Under the pieces are notes generated by a model, which ran no database searches, was not told the DNA's origin, and saw only the letters and a program-made list of their open reading frames with translations. A stretch of 64,000 nucleotides of DNA, taken from Branchiostoma floridae (Eukaryota > Chordata > Leptocardii > Amphioxiformes > Branchiostomatidae). Within the stretch, counting starts at the first letter, position 1, and the number at the start of each line of letters is the position of its first letter. A program made the position numbers and the translations under genes. Of the stretch, positions 36,302 through 46,245 are shown piece after piece. The stretch is taken from assembly GCF_000003815.2 (NCBI RefSeq), contig NC_049993.1, positions 6,116,183 through 6,180,182 of the forward strand. Direction: 5' to 3'.

Positions 36302-37900
36302 CATTTGCCCCTACGCTGGGAAAAAATTCTAGAGATACACTGTGCATGAAATATGTAACTTGTGTTCCATTTCATTAGAAAAACAAGAAACACAGAAATT
36401 TTGTGAAAGCCCTGTTGCCTCACATATGAAAGGTAGTTCAGAACCCAGGCTACCTTTATATAAATAGTCTGGTTAGGTCATGATTATATAAATATAATGT
36501 TGTATTATGTAACCAACCATGGATGGACTATGTTATACAAGACTACCCTAAAACATGTATTGCCAACACACAATTGGCATACCGAATGCAATGGTACATT
36601 CTGTAATTTATGGACAGCAGTCTCCCTCAGTAAGTCAAATAATCAATCATTAACCTTTACCTGCACTGGATGACCTTTGGTTTTTTCTGGTTTTATGGAG
36701 AGGGCTTGGCCCAGCGTCTGGGCTGGCTAAAATACCTGCACAGCCCAACTTTCACCTGCACTAACCTACATCGTATATAATGCATGGGGTATTTCGAGCC
36801 CTGCAACTTGTCTATCGCACCATCACCTGCTACAGTGATGAATGAGGGTCGTGACCGCCAACTTGTAGAATGTGGCGTTAAGTCTACCCAGGTTCCAGGG
36901 GCCATGACATCTCATGAAACTTGTGTAATATTTATTGCAATGTTTTACAACGTAAATAACACATTTATAGTTTTAGTACACTGTATTAGTGTATAAAAAA
37001 AAATATGAATTGAGTTTTGAATGGTACATCTGATGGTAAACTGGTCCTGCAAGTTCACAAGTAAACTTGCGTTAGGTTTAACTGTGTTTACTCAAGCCGA
37101 TCATCTGGGTGGAGACATTCAACTGTCACAAAACTAGATAGTACAATATTGAATAAAACGTTACCGCAGTTTAAACTTGACAGGTTGCTTTTTTTTAAAT
37201 ATAACCAGTTACTTGTCAAATGAGAATTGTGGCAGTTTGGAGAGCTTGCTCTGGGACATTCTGAATGACAGGTTCACAAAAAGAACCCAAGGGGTGGTGC
37301 CTACGTGCGTTTTGGTCGGTCTTCGAGCTTTCATAATATTTGCCTGGGTGACTCTGCAGGTTTAGTTTGATTTCCAAGCAAGAGATTTTTGTGGAAGCAT
37401 TGGCTGAAAAAATTTAACATTTGTGATGCACAATGAACATCACGATCTATCCTCATCGTTGTTATCTTATCAGAAAGATAGTAAAGTAAAACCTGGAGGG
37501 CTCACATGTCTTGTCATAAATAATTTATGAATTTTATCCAGCATGGACACACTGCCAACCACCCCCCTCCCCATCCCAACCCAGCTAGTAAAAGCCGGCT
37601 AAATACCAAACCATCTCATCTGTATTGATTATGACATTAATACGATCGTATGAGCAAGTGTATGCATAGATCAATGTCTTTCCTACATACTTGTCGCACA
37701 GATTTGTGTGATCTCCCCTCGCGCGCAAAAAAATATATAAATTTATACTGGGCACCGCGCACCGATCACGATCGTGCGTGAGACCCAGCTTCTGGAGTAG
37801 TCTACCAGGCCAGATGCCCTAAAACATCCTTGCACGTAACGTTACGTTACAATACACTGCTATCGGTTTTATGCATGCAAAAAATTGTAGTAAATTTTAC

Positions 37901-38068
37901 CTGTGCCTTCGGCGCCTGAATTATTGGTCGGTTGAACGTGAACTGATTTCCCGCGGCCGTTGCTTCCGTGACAGGCAAGACCGTCCAGTGTCCCAACAAA
38001 AGCTGCACCGCGTGTGGCGCCCTAGCTCGAGTAGCTGGACAAATGAATGAAACATAGAGGGGCGTGGT
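37901..38068 (-). promoter_or_regulatory. Possible untranslated first exon of OvoA
   Basis: On the minus strand this GC- and CpG-richer block ends in a good donor, ACAG followed by GTAAAATT at 37900. It could splice to the acceptor at 29498 just before the OvoA ATG. Read in the OvoA frame it has no ATG and meets a stop further upstream, so it would be 5' UTR. Its 5' limit is unknown and it may belong to another transcript. Confidence 0.35.
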
Positions 38069-39156
38069 CAAGAAGGGGTCATCCTCTTACCGACCTCTTC
38101 TGCCCTCTGATTGGACAAACCGGAGTGACACCAATAAGGGTGGGAAAGAAAAAGACAGTAGGCTTACCTGGTCGGATTTCCGTACTATCCAAAAACAAAA
38201 GGCTGAAGCATCAACAGAGCTTTCAACAGGATATCCGTAGGATTTTCTGCGTAATGAATTTGTAAAGCACTGGAAGACAGGACACCATGCCCGCTAGCTG
38301 TTCCTGTCAAGCCTGAGGATGGGACCAATTTGATGGCACAAACCAAGGAGCTCTTTGCACAAACTCACAAAGTAACTAAAGGCGAGATCCTGTTGCCCGG
38401 TGTCACAGTCAGTTTTCCTCTTGTTCCTCTAACGTTAAGGAGCTGATATATTGGTGGATGCCAGGTTATATTTCTTAGACTATTTAACTAAAAAAGGCGG
38501 ACAGGTGTATCTTTATGAGTAGCTTCAAAATCAAAGCTTAGGATAGACTTATTAATGAGATCAGTGCACTGTGCTAATCACATAAAGATAAACGTTATGA
38601 GAGTTAGCTGACGTTAGCCGGTTAGAAAAAGTTCACCCGGTTCAAGTTCACGATTTTTCAAATCCCCCCCCCTTTTTGTCAATGAGTGATTGACGTAAAA
38701 AAAACCATAATGGAATGCTTTAATAGCTTCTAGTAATTCTCAACAGACTGAAAACGATTTTTTTCTTCTGTCCAAGTTGTGCTTCGACCGAGCATGATTT
38801 CCGTCTTCATTAAAGTTACCAATGTCATGACGTGAAAAAAACAAAAACATTGCGGATTCTAGTACTAGTAATTCAAAATATACTTTAAAACATTGCCGGG
38901 TACTTTGATAGATTCTAGTAATTCAAAATATACTTTAAATGATTATTTTCTTCCGTCAAAGTTGTGCTACCGACTGAGTTTGATTTCCATCTGCAATGAT
39001 CGACAGGCTGATATACAGCTGCAAGAGGCGAGACGTATGTAACCTTTGACCTACATTTCCGCTCCGCCATCTTGGAAAAGAAGATAGTACAGTGGGGGGA
39101 CGTGGAAGTTTTGGCGATTTTGCGGAAGAAAACGGCAAAGCGGACAAGATTTCAAG
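38069..39156. promoter_or_regulatory. Head-to-head intergenic region and AP1M1 promoter
   Basis: Separates the putative OvoA 5' exon from the AP1M1 start. It contains an imperfect direct repeat (about 38705-38810 against 38895-38995, sharing TTCTAGTAATTC and GTTGTGCT words). GCCATCTTGG, a YY1-like core, lies at 39066-39075, about 90 bp before the ATG. No TATA box stands out. Confidence 0.45.
39066..39075 (+). promoter_or_regulatory. YY1-like motif upstream of AP1M1
   Basis: GCCATCTTGG matches the YY1 core often found near starts of TATA-less housekeeping genes. Position about 90 bp upstream of the ATG. Motif match only. Confidence 0.4.
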
Positions 39157-42100
39157 ATGTCTTGCTCTATGCTGTATATTCTAGACCTGAAGGGGAAGGT
39201 AAGTGGGGAAAACGGTGGTACTAAGTGAAGTAAACTGCTGAGATGTAAAATCTGATTTTCGCAACCACTTGCTTGTCAAAGAACGCGGCAACAACTGCTT
39301 TACGTTTTCTTTCTTAAAAATTACTAGTTAAAGCTAGTACTGCGTAATTCTTCTCTTTGTGCGTTAGGGCATGTAGTTGCCTTTAGGATTGTTGGTACAA
39401 ATCACTATATTAGTTTATTATCGCTCGTATAATGTATAGAAAATTTCAACAAAGGGGAGGGGCACTGCAAGATTTCAAACGTTTTTCTGCTTGATTTGTA
39501 CGTTATTATGTGCCAAAGAATCGAAATAAAAAATAAATGATATTTGTAACCGTTTGACTCCCTTAGCCGGCTTTACTCCTTGGCAAGCTTTGATACTACT
39601 GTAAGTGTTTGCGGTAGATTAATGTTCACAGTTTACGGGGCGACCACTTAACCGCGAACTTAAAACCACCGCGAACATTTTCTATTATGGTATTAGACTG
39701 CAGTCTATGGTGTTAACCCAAACTTAAAACCACCGCAAAAAGTCCTTTTTCCCACTACCGCGAAATTAAATCCTTGCGAACTTAAATGCATTTACAAATG
39801 TACAGTATCTTATGGCACCGTAGGATCTGCTTGGAGATTACACATCATGACTACGTCTCTTTTCCCCCAGGTGATGATTTCCCGTAATTACCGTGGGGAC
39901 ATCGAGCCGTCGGTGATCGATAAGTTCATGCCACTGCTGATGGAACGTGAGGAGGAGCTGCAGACGTCTCCCATCATCAGCACCGAGGAGGTCACCTTTG
40001 TGTACATCAAGTACAACAACCTGTACAGTATCCTTTCAGACTGCGCAAAATCACTTCATGGGTGTAGGTGCACTGGTGCTCCTAGCCTTAAAATTTAGGT
40101 ACACAACATAGCTAAGGTTACATTCGTGTACATCAAGTACAACAACCTCTATAGTATCCTTTCAAACTGCACCACAGTGCCAGGTGCAAAAATGTGAGAT
40201 CGCGTGGTGGCAGCGCATTGGGTTTAGACCCAAGAGGTCTCGAGTTTGAAACCTGCCATGTCACTGATGTTGTGCACTTGGGAAAGGGCCTCAGATAGTA
40301 CTCTCCAAGCAGAGGTTGGTGGGAAAAATCGTGACCTATTCCTATCATATTTTTTTTTTCGACTGGCCTTCCCTCTGTAATGGTATAGCTAAGATCACCT
40401 TTGCAGTGCTCACCTTTGTGTACATCAAGTACAACAACCTGTACAGTATCCTTTCAGACTGCGTAAAATTCCTTCATGGGAGTAGATGCACTGGTGCACC
40501 TAACCTAAAAATTTAGGTGCATAGAATTGATAGTAATAGAAAAAAAGTTGTAGGATTAAGTAGAATGCTGGTAAAACGTAATTACAAATTTAACTGCCTG
40601 TAATTATATAGCTAACTTCAAAATTTTAAACAATCAGTACAACAAACAAACTACAATATAGCTTTTTCTGATGCTTAATTTTCATGAATATTCTGCGTTC
40701 AAAAAGTTTGGGTCCACAAAGGTGCACATGCACCCAGTATTTCAAACCCTTCAGTAGGCTTGTGGTTGTTTTGACTATAAATTCATGAAAGTTATAACCA
40801 AGGGGACATAATTTTGCAGTATGGGATAAAGGTAGCCTGTGTTTACACAGTCTTTTGCTGGCTGACATTTACTACTGTAATTATAATGGATATCAGTAGT
40901 TTCAGTACTGTGTATATTACCAAACCAAACCAACCAATTACGTATCATGAAGACAAGAAGGTATGTGAGATGCAAGAGACCTTGTAAGCTGCTTTAGTTG
41001 TCTAGAGAATCAGTTTGTCTTAACTCTCTCTCAGTGGTTGCCACCACCAAGAAAAATGCCAATGTGGCACTGGTGTTCAGCTTTTTGTACAAAGTTGTAC
41101 AGGTGGGTTGTCTTATTGTTGATCTAAGTAAGAAAAGATATACTGCAATTGTTTTTATAGATTGAAGTTGAAAACATCAATTTGAAGTTGCCCCATTTTT
41201 AGAATATCTCACCCTGGTGCCTTGTTCTTTGTCCACAGATTTTCATGGAGTATTTCAAAGAGCTGGAAGAGGAGAGCATCCGAGACAACTTTGTCATCAT
41301 CTACGAGCTGTTGGATGAAGTTATGGACTTTGGCTATCCACAGACAACAGACAGCAAAATTCTGCAGGAGTGAGTAGTGGACTTGTTAACATTTTTACAG
41401 GATTACAGCTTTATACTATGGATAAAGAAGTAGGGATGAAGACACTGTATGTGCTATTTTAGATCATGAATAGATAGTGTTTATGGAGTTTCTACTTGTA
41501 TTGTTATTGATTATTATCCTGTCCATGTCAACTTCCATTTGTATTGTCTTTGTCAGTAGGGCTGGCATGTAATATCCACAGGCCAGTTGGGCAGCCTTTG
41601 CATGCTGCATAACCAAACCAATAGATAGATATAGATAAATACTAAGGATATGTGTCTAACTCTAAGCATGGTTTCATACTGATTTGTCCCACCGTGTAGG
41701 TATATCACACAGGAGGGCCACAAGCTGGAAACCCAGGTACGACCACCCATGGCTGTCACCAATGCCGTGTCCTGGAGGTCAGAGGGCATCAAGTATCGCA
41801 AGAACGAGGTCTTCCTGGACGTGATTGAGTCGGTCAACCTACTCGTATGTTGGGATTCTTTTTTTAATGCAAAATCACACTGTAGTGTAGAACACAACGT
41901 ATATAAATGTAGCCCTGCCTACCTCCACAAAAACTTAGAAATGTAAATCAAAATTGTTGAAATGATCAAAGTGTGACAGGCCTGCATCTAATAAATGTTG
42001 TTGGTTGAATTGCTTGATACATGTACTTTGATTGGCAGAAGAGTGCTCTAGTCACTTTGAATATCTACCAACTTGGTACTGTAGGTGGATTCAGCAGGTT

Positions 42101-44819
42101 TAGCATATAATGGATGAAATTGTACTTAATTCACTTGTTCTATTGTGTGGCATTTTGAATATTGAGCTGTTTTTAATCTCCCCAAACGAGGTGAGCTTAA
42201 ACGGTCACGTACTGCAGAGCGAGATCGTCGGGGCCATCAAGATGCGTGTATTCCTGACGGGCATGCCCGAGCTACGTCTGGGGCTCAACGACAAAGTCTT
42301 GTTCCAGAATACCGGAAGTAAGTCTTGTTTTTTTTTTTTACGCCAATCACTTACAGGTCAGCGTAAACGGAGTTGTCTTAAGGAGCGAAATAGTTGGCGG
42401 GATCAAGATGCGGATTTACCTGAGTGGGATGCCCGAGCTCCGCTTGGGACTGAATGACAAAGTTCTGTTTGAAATCACTGGCAGTAAGTAAAGTCTCTGC
42501 CTGGTGGGGTCATGTTCATGGATATCTGACTGTCATTCTGCTAATAAAAATTGCTGGGCTCCTTTGGATAACAAAGTCTTGTGGCTTCAAAATAAGAATT
42601 GTTCCTCTTACAAAAATGTGGTATTGCCGTTTCATTCCCGGGAGCATTGTACTGTAGATTGTGTTTTGTATCTCTTCCTGTTGGCATTAATGTACAAGAC
42701 TGGGTTTTCATCTGTTTTTCAAAGATGCTTGAGGTTAAAGTATCAGCTTGTCTTCTGCTACATGTACTGCCTCTCTTGCATCCTCATTGTGGTTGTGGTA
42801 GAGTGCTAACTTGTCTGTAACAAGTCTTCAGTCTGTGCCTGCATCCTTTGTTAGGGATATACTTTCTGATTGTATCACAAGAACATCAGGATACTCTGTT
42901 ATTTGGGCTGGCATTGGTGGGAATAGGAAGAAAAAGAAAGGCATTTTCAAGCCCTGTACAGGTTCAAGCACGTATTTCTGCCCCCCCCCCTCCCCACCTA
43001 CAGGAGGGAAGAGCAAGTCTGTGGAGCTGGAGGATGTGAAGTTCCATCAGTGCGTGCGGCTGTCCCGTTTTGAGAACGACCGCACCATCTCCTTCATCCC
43101 GCCGGATGGAGAGTTCGAGCTGATGTCATACAGACTCAACACACATGTACGAAAAATTGTCCCATTTTTATTTTCTGTTAGATTGGTTAATTGCTTCAAA
43201 TTGTTTCTCTGGTAAAATTGTTTCTCTCTTTGTTTCTGTTGTAGTAGTAGTGAATTGCTTCAAATAGTTTCTCTCTTTGTATCTATTGTGAAATTGTTTC
43301 TCAAACAGTAAAAGCTGTATTTTCCATCTTGTTCCTTACCGGTTATTTCTAGGTAAAGCCACTGATCTGGATTGAGTCTGTGATCGAGCGGCATTCCCAC
43401 TCCCGTGTGGAGTACATGATCAAGGCCAAGTCTCAGTTCAAGCGCCGATCCACTGCCAACAACGTGGAGATCATCATTCCCTGCCCGAGCGACGCCGACT
43501 CCCCCAAGTTCAAGACGACTGTAGGGAATGTGAAGTGGGTTCCGGAGAACAGTGCAATGGTTTGGTCCATCAAGTCATTCCCTGTAAGTAACTATTAAAG
43601 ATTAGTCTTAGAATCCATCTCAATGTGACCAGGTGTATTTTGTACCTATAAGCCTGTACTTAGCCCAATGGGGCATGAATTAAGGGTTAATGACCCGCCC
43701 CGAGGTGTATATGGTGTCATAACGCCTGGTCCTTTGCTATAACCACCGAATAAAACCACCGATGTGAGCGAAGCGAACGAGGTGGTTTTATGAGGTGGTT
43801 ATAGCAAAATACCAGGCTTTATGACACCATGTACACCGAGGAACAGGCCTTTATCAGACATTATCATATAGCCAGGGCGTCGCGGACCAATCAGAAGGCC
43901 CCGTTCCACGTTGGTTATGACGNNNNNNNNNNNNNNNNNNNNNNNNNNNNNNNNNNNNNNNNNNNNNNNNNNNNNNNNNNNNNNNNNNNNNNNNNNNNNN
44001 NNNNNNNNNNNNNNNNNNNNNNGCCTGTATTTTTCATGTCCAGAAATTAGTTTACCAAACTTGTGTACTGTTACCGCTCTTCCCAGGGAGGCAAGGAGTA
44101 CCTGATGCGGGCACATTTTAACCTGCCGAGTGTTGAGAGAGAGGAGACAGAGGGACGGCCGCCCATCGCTGTCAAGTTTGAGATTCCCTACTTCACCACC
44201 TCTGGGATCCAGGTGGGTGCTCTTGCCTTTGATGTCGGGAATCATGGGCAATGTTTTGTATAGTATTACTGGATGCTTCAACTTCTGCTTCAGCTTATAA
44301 GCTTAAATATTTTCAATGTGACCCAAGATTCTACCATAGAAAATGAGCAAGTTTCTTCCAAAGACAGAGATTGATTCCAGTATTTTGCAAATTTTGAAGT
44401 CATTTAGAATTATCAGTAAAATTGGCCAAACAGCTTTTAACCTTTATGATCCATTTTATCTGATAGGTACCATGGTTAATGTATGTGGTCATGTATGGAA
44501 GGTGATGATGAATTTCTCTCAATATATTTTCAGGTTCGCTACTTGAAAATCATAGAGAAGAGTGGCTACCAGGCACTACCATGGGTCAGGTACATCACAC
44601 AAAATGGAGGTGAGTCTCCCCTATACTTGTTTCAATTTGGTTGGGTTGCTTTGGCAGTCAAATACATTAAAAATACTCTTTAAAGGGTGGAAGTTAACGT
44701 GGGTTTAATGAAACTCTCATTTCATTATTCAGTCTTATTACTGTGACTAACATGTTGAGGTCCCCATGTAACATTATCCACTCATTCTGTCCACAGATTA
44801 TCAACTAAGAACCAGCTAG
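39157..44819 (+). CDS. AP1M1: AP-1 complex subunit mu-1 (clathrin adaptor medium chain)
   Basis: The medium chain of the AP-1 clathrin adaptor recognises YXX-hydrophobic sorting signals at the trans-Golgi network and endosomes. Exons: 39157-39198, 39871-40027, 41035-41102, 41239-41369, 41700-41844, then either 42191-42317 or 42357-42483, then 43004-43146, 43353-43583, 44087-44212, 44534-44609, 44797-44819. With one of the paired exons the frame is 1269 nt, 422 residues, against 423 in human. It starts [14 protein letters not shown] and ends DYQLRTS. An N-terminal longin-like domain (about 1-140) is followed by a mu-homology domain, with [15 protein letters not shown] entering its cargo-binding fold and [28 protein letters not shown]-type and [14 protein letters not shown] blocks later. 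The paired exons encode residues 182-224. The gap 43923-44022 falls in an intron. A polyadenylation signal lies at 45295. Confidence 0.97.
39573..39838. mobile_element. Nested MITEs in AP1M1 intron 1
   Basis: Outer pieces (CGGCTTTACTCC..TTTGATACTACT and TATCTTATG..AGGATCTGCTTGGAGAT) match the right half of the element at 59715-59874. They are split by an inner TACTGTAAATGCA-type element (about 39600-39806) with the usual ACCACCGCGAAC words. The inner element therefore arrived later. Confidence 0.65.
40011..40520 (+). repeat. Three tandem copies of the AP1M1 exon 2 end
   Basis: The last about 30 bases of exon 2 plus the donor and intron start recur near 40119-40165 and 40408-40470. Copies 1 and 3 continue into a fragment of a GGTGCACTGGTGCACC-type MITE end. 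The extra copies keep the GTATCC donor, and copy 3 has a possible acceptor TTTGCAG at about 40400-40406. Confidence 0.8.
40195..40310 (+). mobile_element. tRNA-derived SINE fragment
   Basis: TGGTGGCAGCGCATTGGG (A-box-like) and GGTCTCGAGTTTGAAACC (B-box-like, 40236-40253) are spaced as in a tRNA promoter, followed by TGATGTTGTGCACTTGGGAA, a common SINE body word. It lies inside the exon-end repeats. Confidence 0.6.
42191..42317 (+). other. AP1M1: AP1M1 alternative exon 6a
   Basis: 127 nt bounded by CGAG acceptor and GTAAGT donor. Encodes [20 protein letters not shown] and on to NTG. Same length and phase as the next exon, 39 bp away. Confidence 0.9.
42357..42483 (+). other. AP1M1: AP1M1 alternative exon 6b
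   Basis: 127 nt bounded by CTTACAG acceptor and GTAAGT donor. Encodes [20 protein letters not shown] and on to EITG. Differs from 6a at several surface positions but keeps [15 protein letters not shown]. Confidence 0.9.
43700..43842. mobile_element. Foldback element in AP1M1 intron
   Basis: GTGTATATGGTGTCATAACG at the left is mirrored by a TTTATGACACCATGTACACC stretch at the right. Inner GCTATAACCACC / GGTGGTTATAGC arms flank an ACCACCGATGTGAGCGAAG turn. The repeat probably extends toward the gap at 43923. Confidence 0.6.
43923..44022. other. Assembly gap (N)
   Basis: 100 unknown bases in the intron between AP1M1 exons 43353-43583 and 44087-44212. Confidence 1.
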
Positions 44820-45294
44820 AGGGCAGAGAACTCGAGCCAACTACCCCATCGTAATAGCCAAGACATGCAGATATTAGTAATAGATATGATGATGTTATAT
44901 CAGTATAGCTTACCATTATTTCATTATATAAGATAATTACACTTGATTTTGACAGATTAAGAATAATTGGTTTTAGACATAGCCAAATGCTTGAAATTGA
45001 AATGATGGTAGAGCTATCGATATTGGGGTACCGTACCTTAGTTTTATAGCTACGACAGTTTTGGTATTGTAACTATGATATCTGTGAGATGTAATTGTAT
45101 AAAAATTGGGTATCGTAATGATTGAATGTGAGATGGTTTCATTCATGTATCTTCAAATGAACAAGTTATTTGCAGCAAAACTATGAACAGATGGAGTTTA
45201 AGTGAACGATTTTGATTTTCCTGCAATCAGAAGCTCCTGGTGTCAGTATTTGCTATATTCTACTGTTATACCCAACATGATGAGTTACTTTTCC

Positions 45295-45300
45295 AATAAA
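45295..45300 (+). terminator. AATAAA polyadenylation signal of AP1M1
   Basis: AATAAA about 475 bases after the stop codon, a plausible 3' UTR end. Confidence 0.55.
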
Positions 45301-46040
45301 TGAGTATATGAAATCTTTTTTATGCCTGTATCATTTCCTGTCAAATAACAAAATTGATATGATTATTGCGTCTTTAACAAAGTCTATTATCAATGAACTC
45401 TGTTATCAATGTACTGCTGGCTTATTGCAACCATAAAACTAAACATTTTCAGACATGTCCAAAGATATTTGTGACACACTTGTAACCAAAACATTGTTGA
45501 CTTGCATACCACAGCTTCTGGAAAAGGCACATGCACTTATTGATGAAAATACTCTGGCAAACTGATGTAATTATGAATAAAAACATCTCCATTTTTAGTC
45601 AGGAATACTATAAGTCTGATTTTGCAATGAGAACAATAAATCATATCCTCAGTAACTTTGTCAGTCTCTTCTGCTTTGCACAACGGTCATTTATTTGAGC
45701 AGATATTCGTCCTATTTCATCTTTAGACAAATATAATGGATACATGTTGTAAGTTCTCAACCCCAAGTGGGTAACATACTTTCCCAAACAATGTCCTTGC
45801 TTTGGTTCTTGCAAGCGTTGCAATTAGTTCTTGGCATTCTTTTATTTTTTCCTATGATTAAAGTTAGAAATATTTCCTTTCTCAGCATTCCTTTTCTCTT
45901 GAAGACTTGAAAACAAAATGAATAGATCTTAAATAGTTAATTGTCAATATAACAATTGATATGACATCATATCTAAAAGTAAAGCAAAATGTTTGGATAT
46001 GGTACATGAATACCATGGTTTGGATTCCTCAAGAAGTTGG
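45301..46040. other. Intergenic, AP1M1 to RAD54L
   Basis: AT-rich DNA with no recognised gene or repeat. Confidence 0.5.
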
Positions 46041-46052
46041 CAGGGCCGCTAT

Positions 46053-46086
46053 GCATTCTGGGTAGTATATGTAACAAAATGGCGCG
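46053..46086 (+). promoter_or_regulatory. Likely RAD54L promoter motifs
   Basis: GCATTCTGGG at 46053-46062 is the reverse complement of CCCAGAATGC, the ZNF143-type core. AAATGGCGCG at 46077-46086 resembles YY1 and E2F sites. Both lie 160-195 bp before the ATG. Motif matches only. Confidence 0.4.
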
Positions 46087-46245
46087 TGTTTCGAAGAGAA
46101 GAATAGTTCACTCGTAAATTCATTCGAGATTCTTCGACAGTTTGTGGTTTATACGAACCGCAGATGGCTTGCATACAGAGAATATAGTCTTCCACGTCTC
46201 CGGAAAACATTTTGGTCCTTCTGTTGGACGTCTGAAGCTGAAATT

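Larger units (their letters stand above)
34105..37900. other. Presumed OvoA first intron or intergenic, no gene recognised
   Basis: Mostly AT-rich. It holds foldback repeats at 35263-35472 and 36208-36301, a T18-type run at about 35703-35722, a CA microsatellite at 35755-35820, and the right end of a CAGGGCTCGAAAT-type MITE at about 36725-36805. No coding frame is convincing. Confidence 0.45.

Noticed and set aside
36725..36805. Complete CAGGGCTCGAAAT MITE
   Set aside because: Only the right end (TATTTCGAGCCCTG) is clear; no matching left end with a target duplication was found.
42110..42457. Single AP1M1 frame running through both 127-nt exons
   Set aside because: The read-through changes phase relative to the second exon, where it gives nonsense; the exons are spliced separately.
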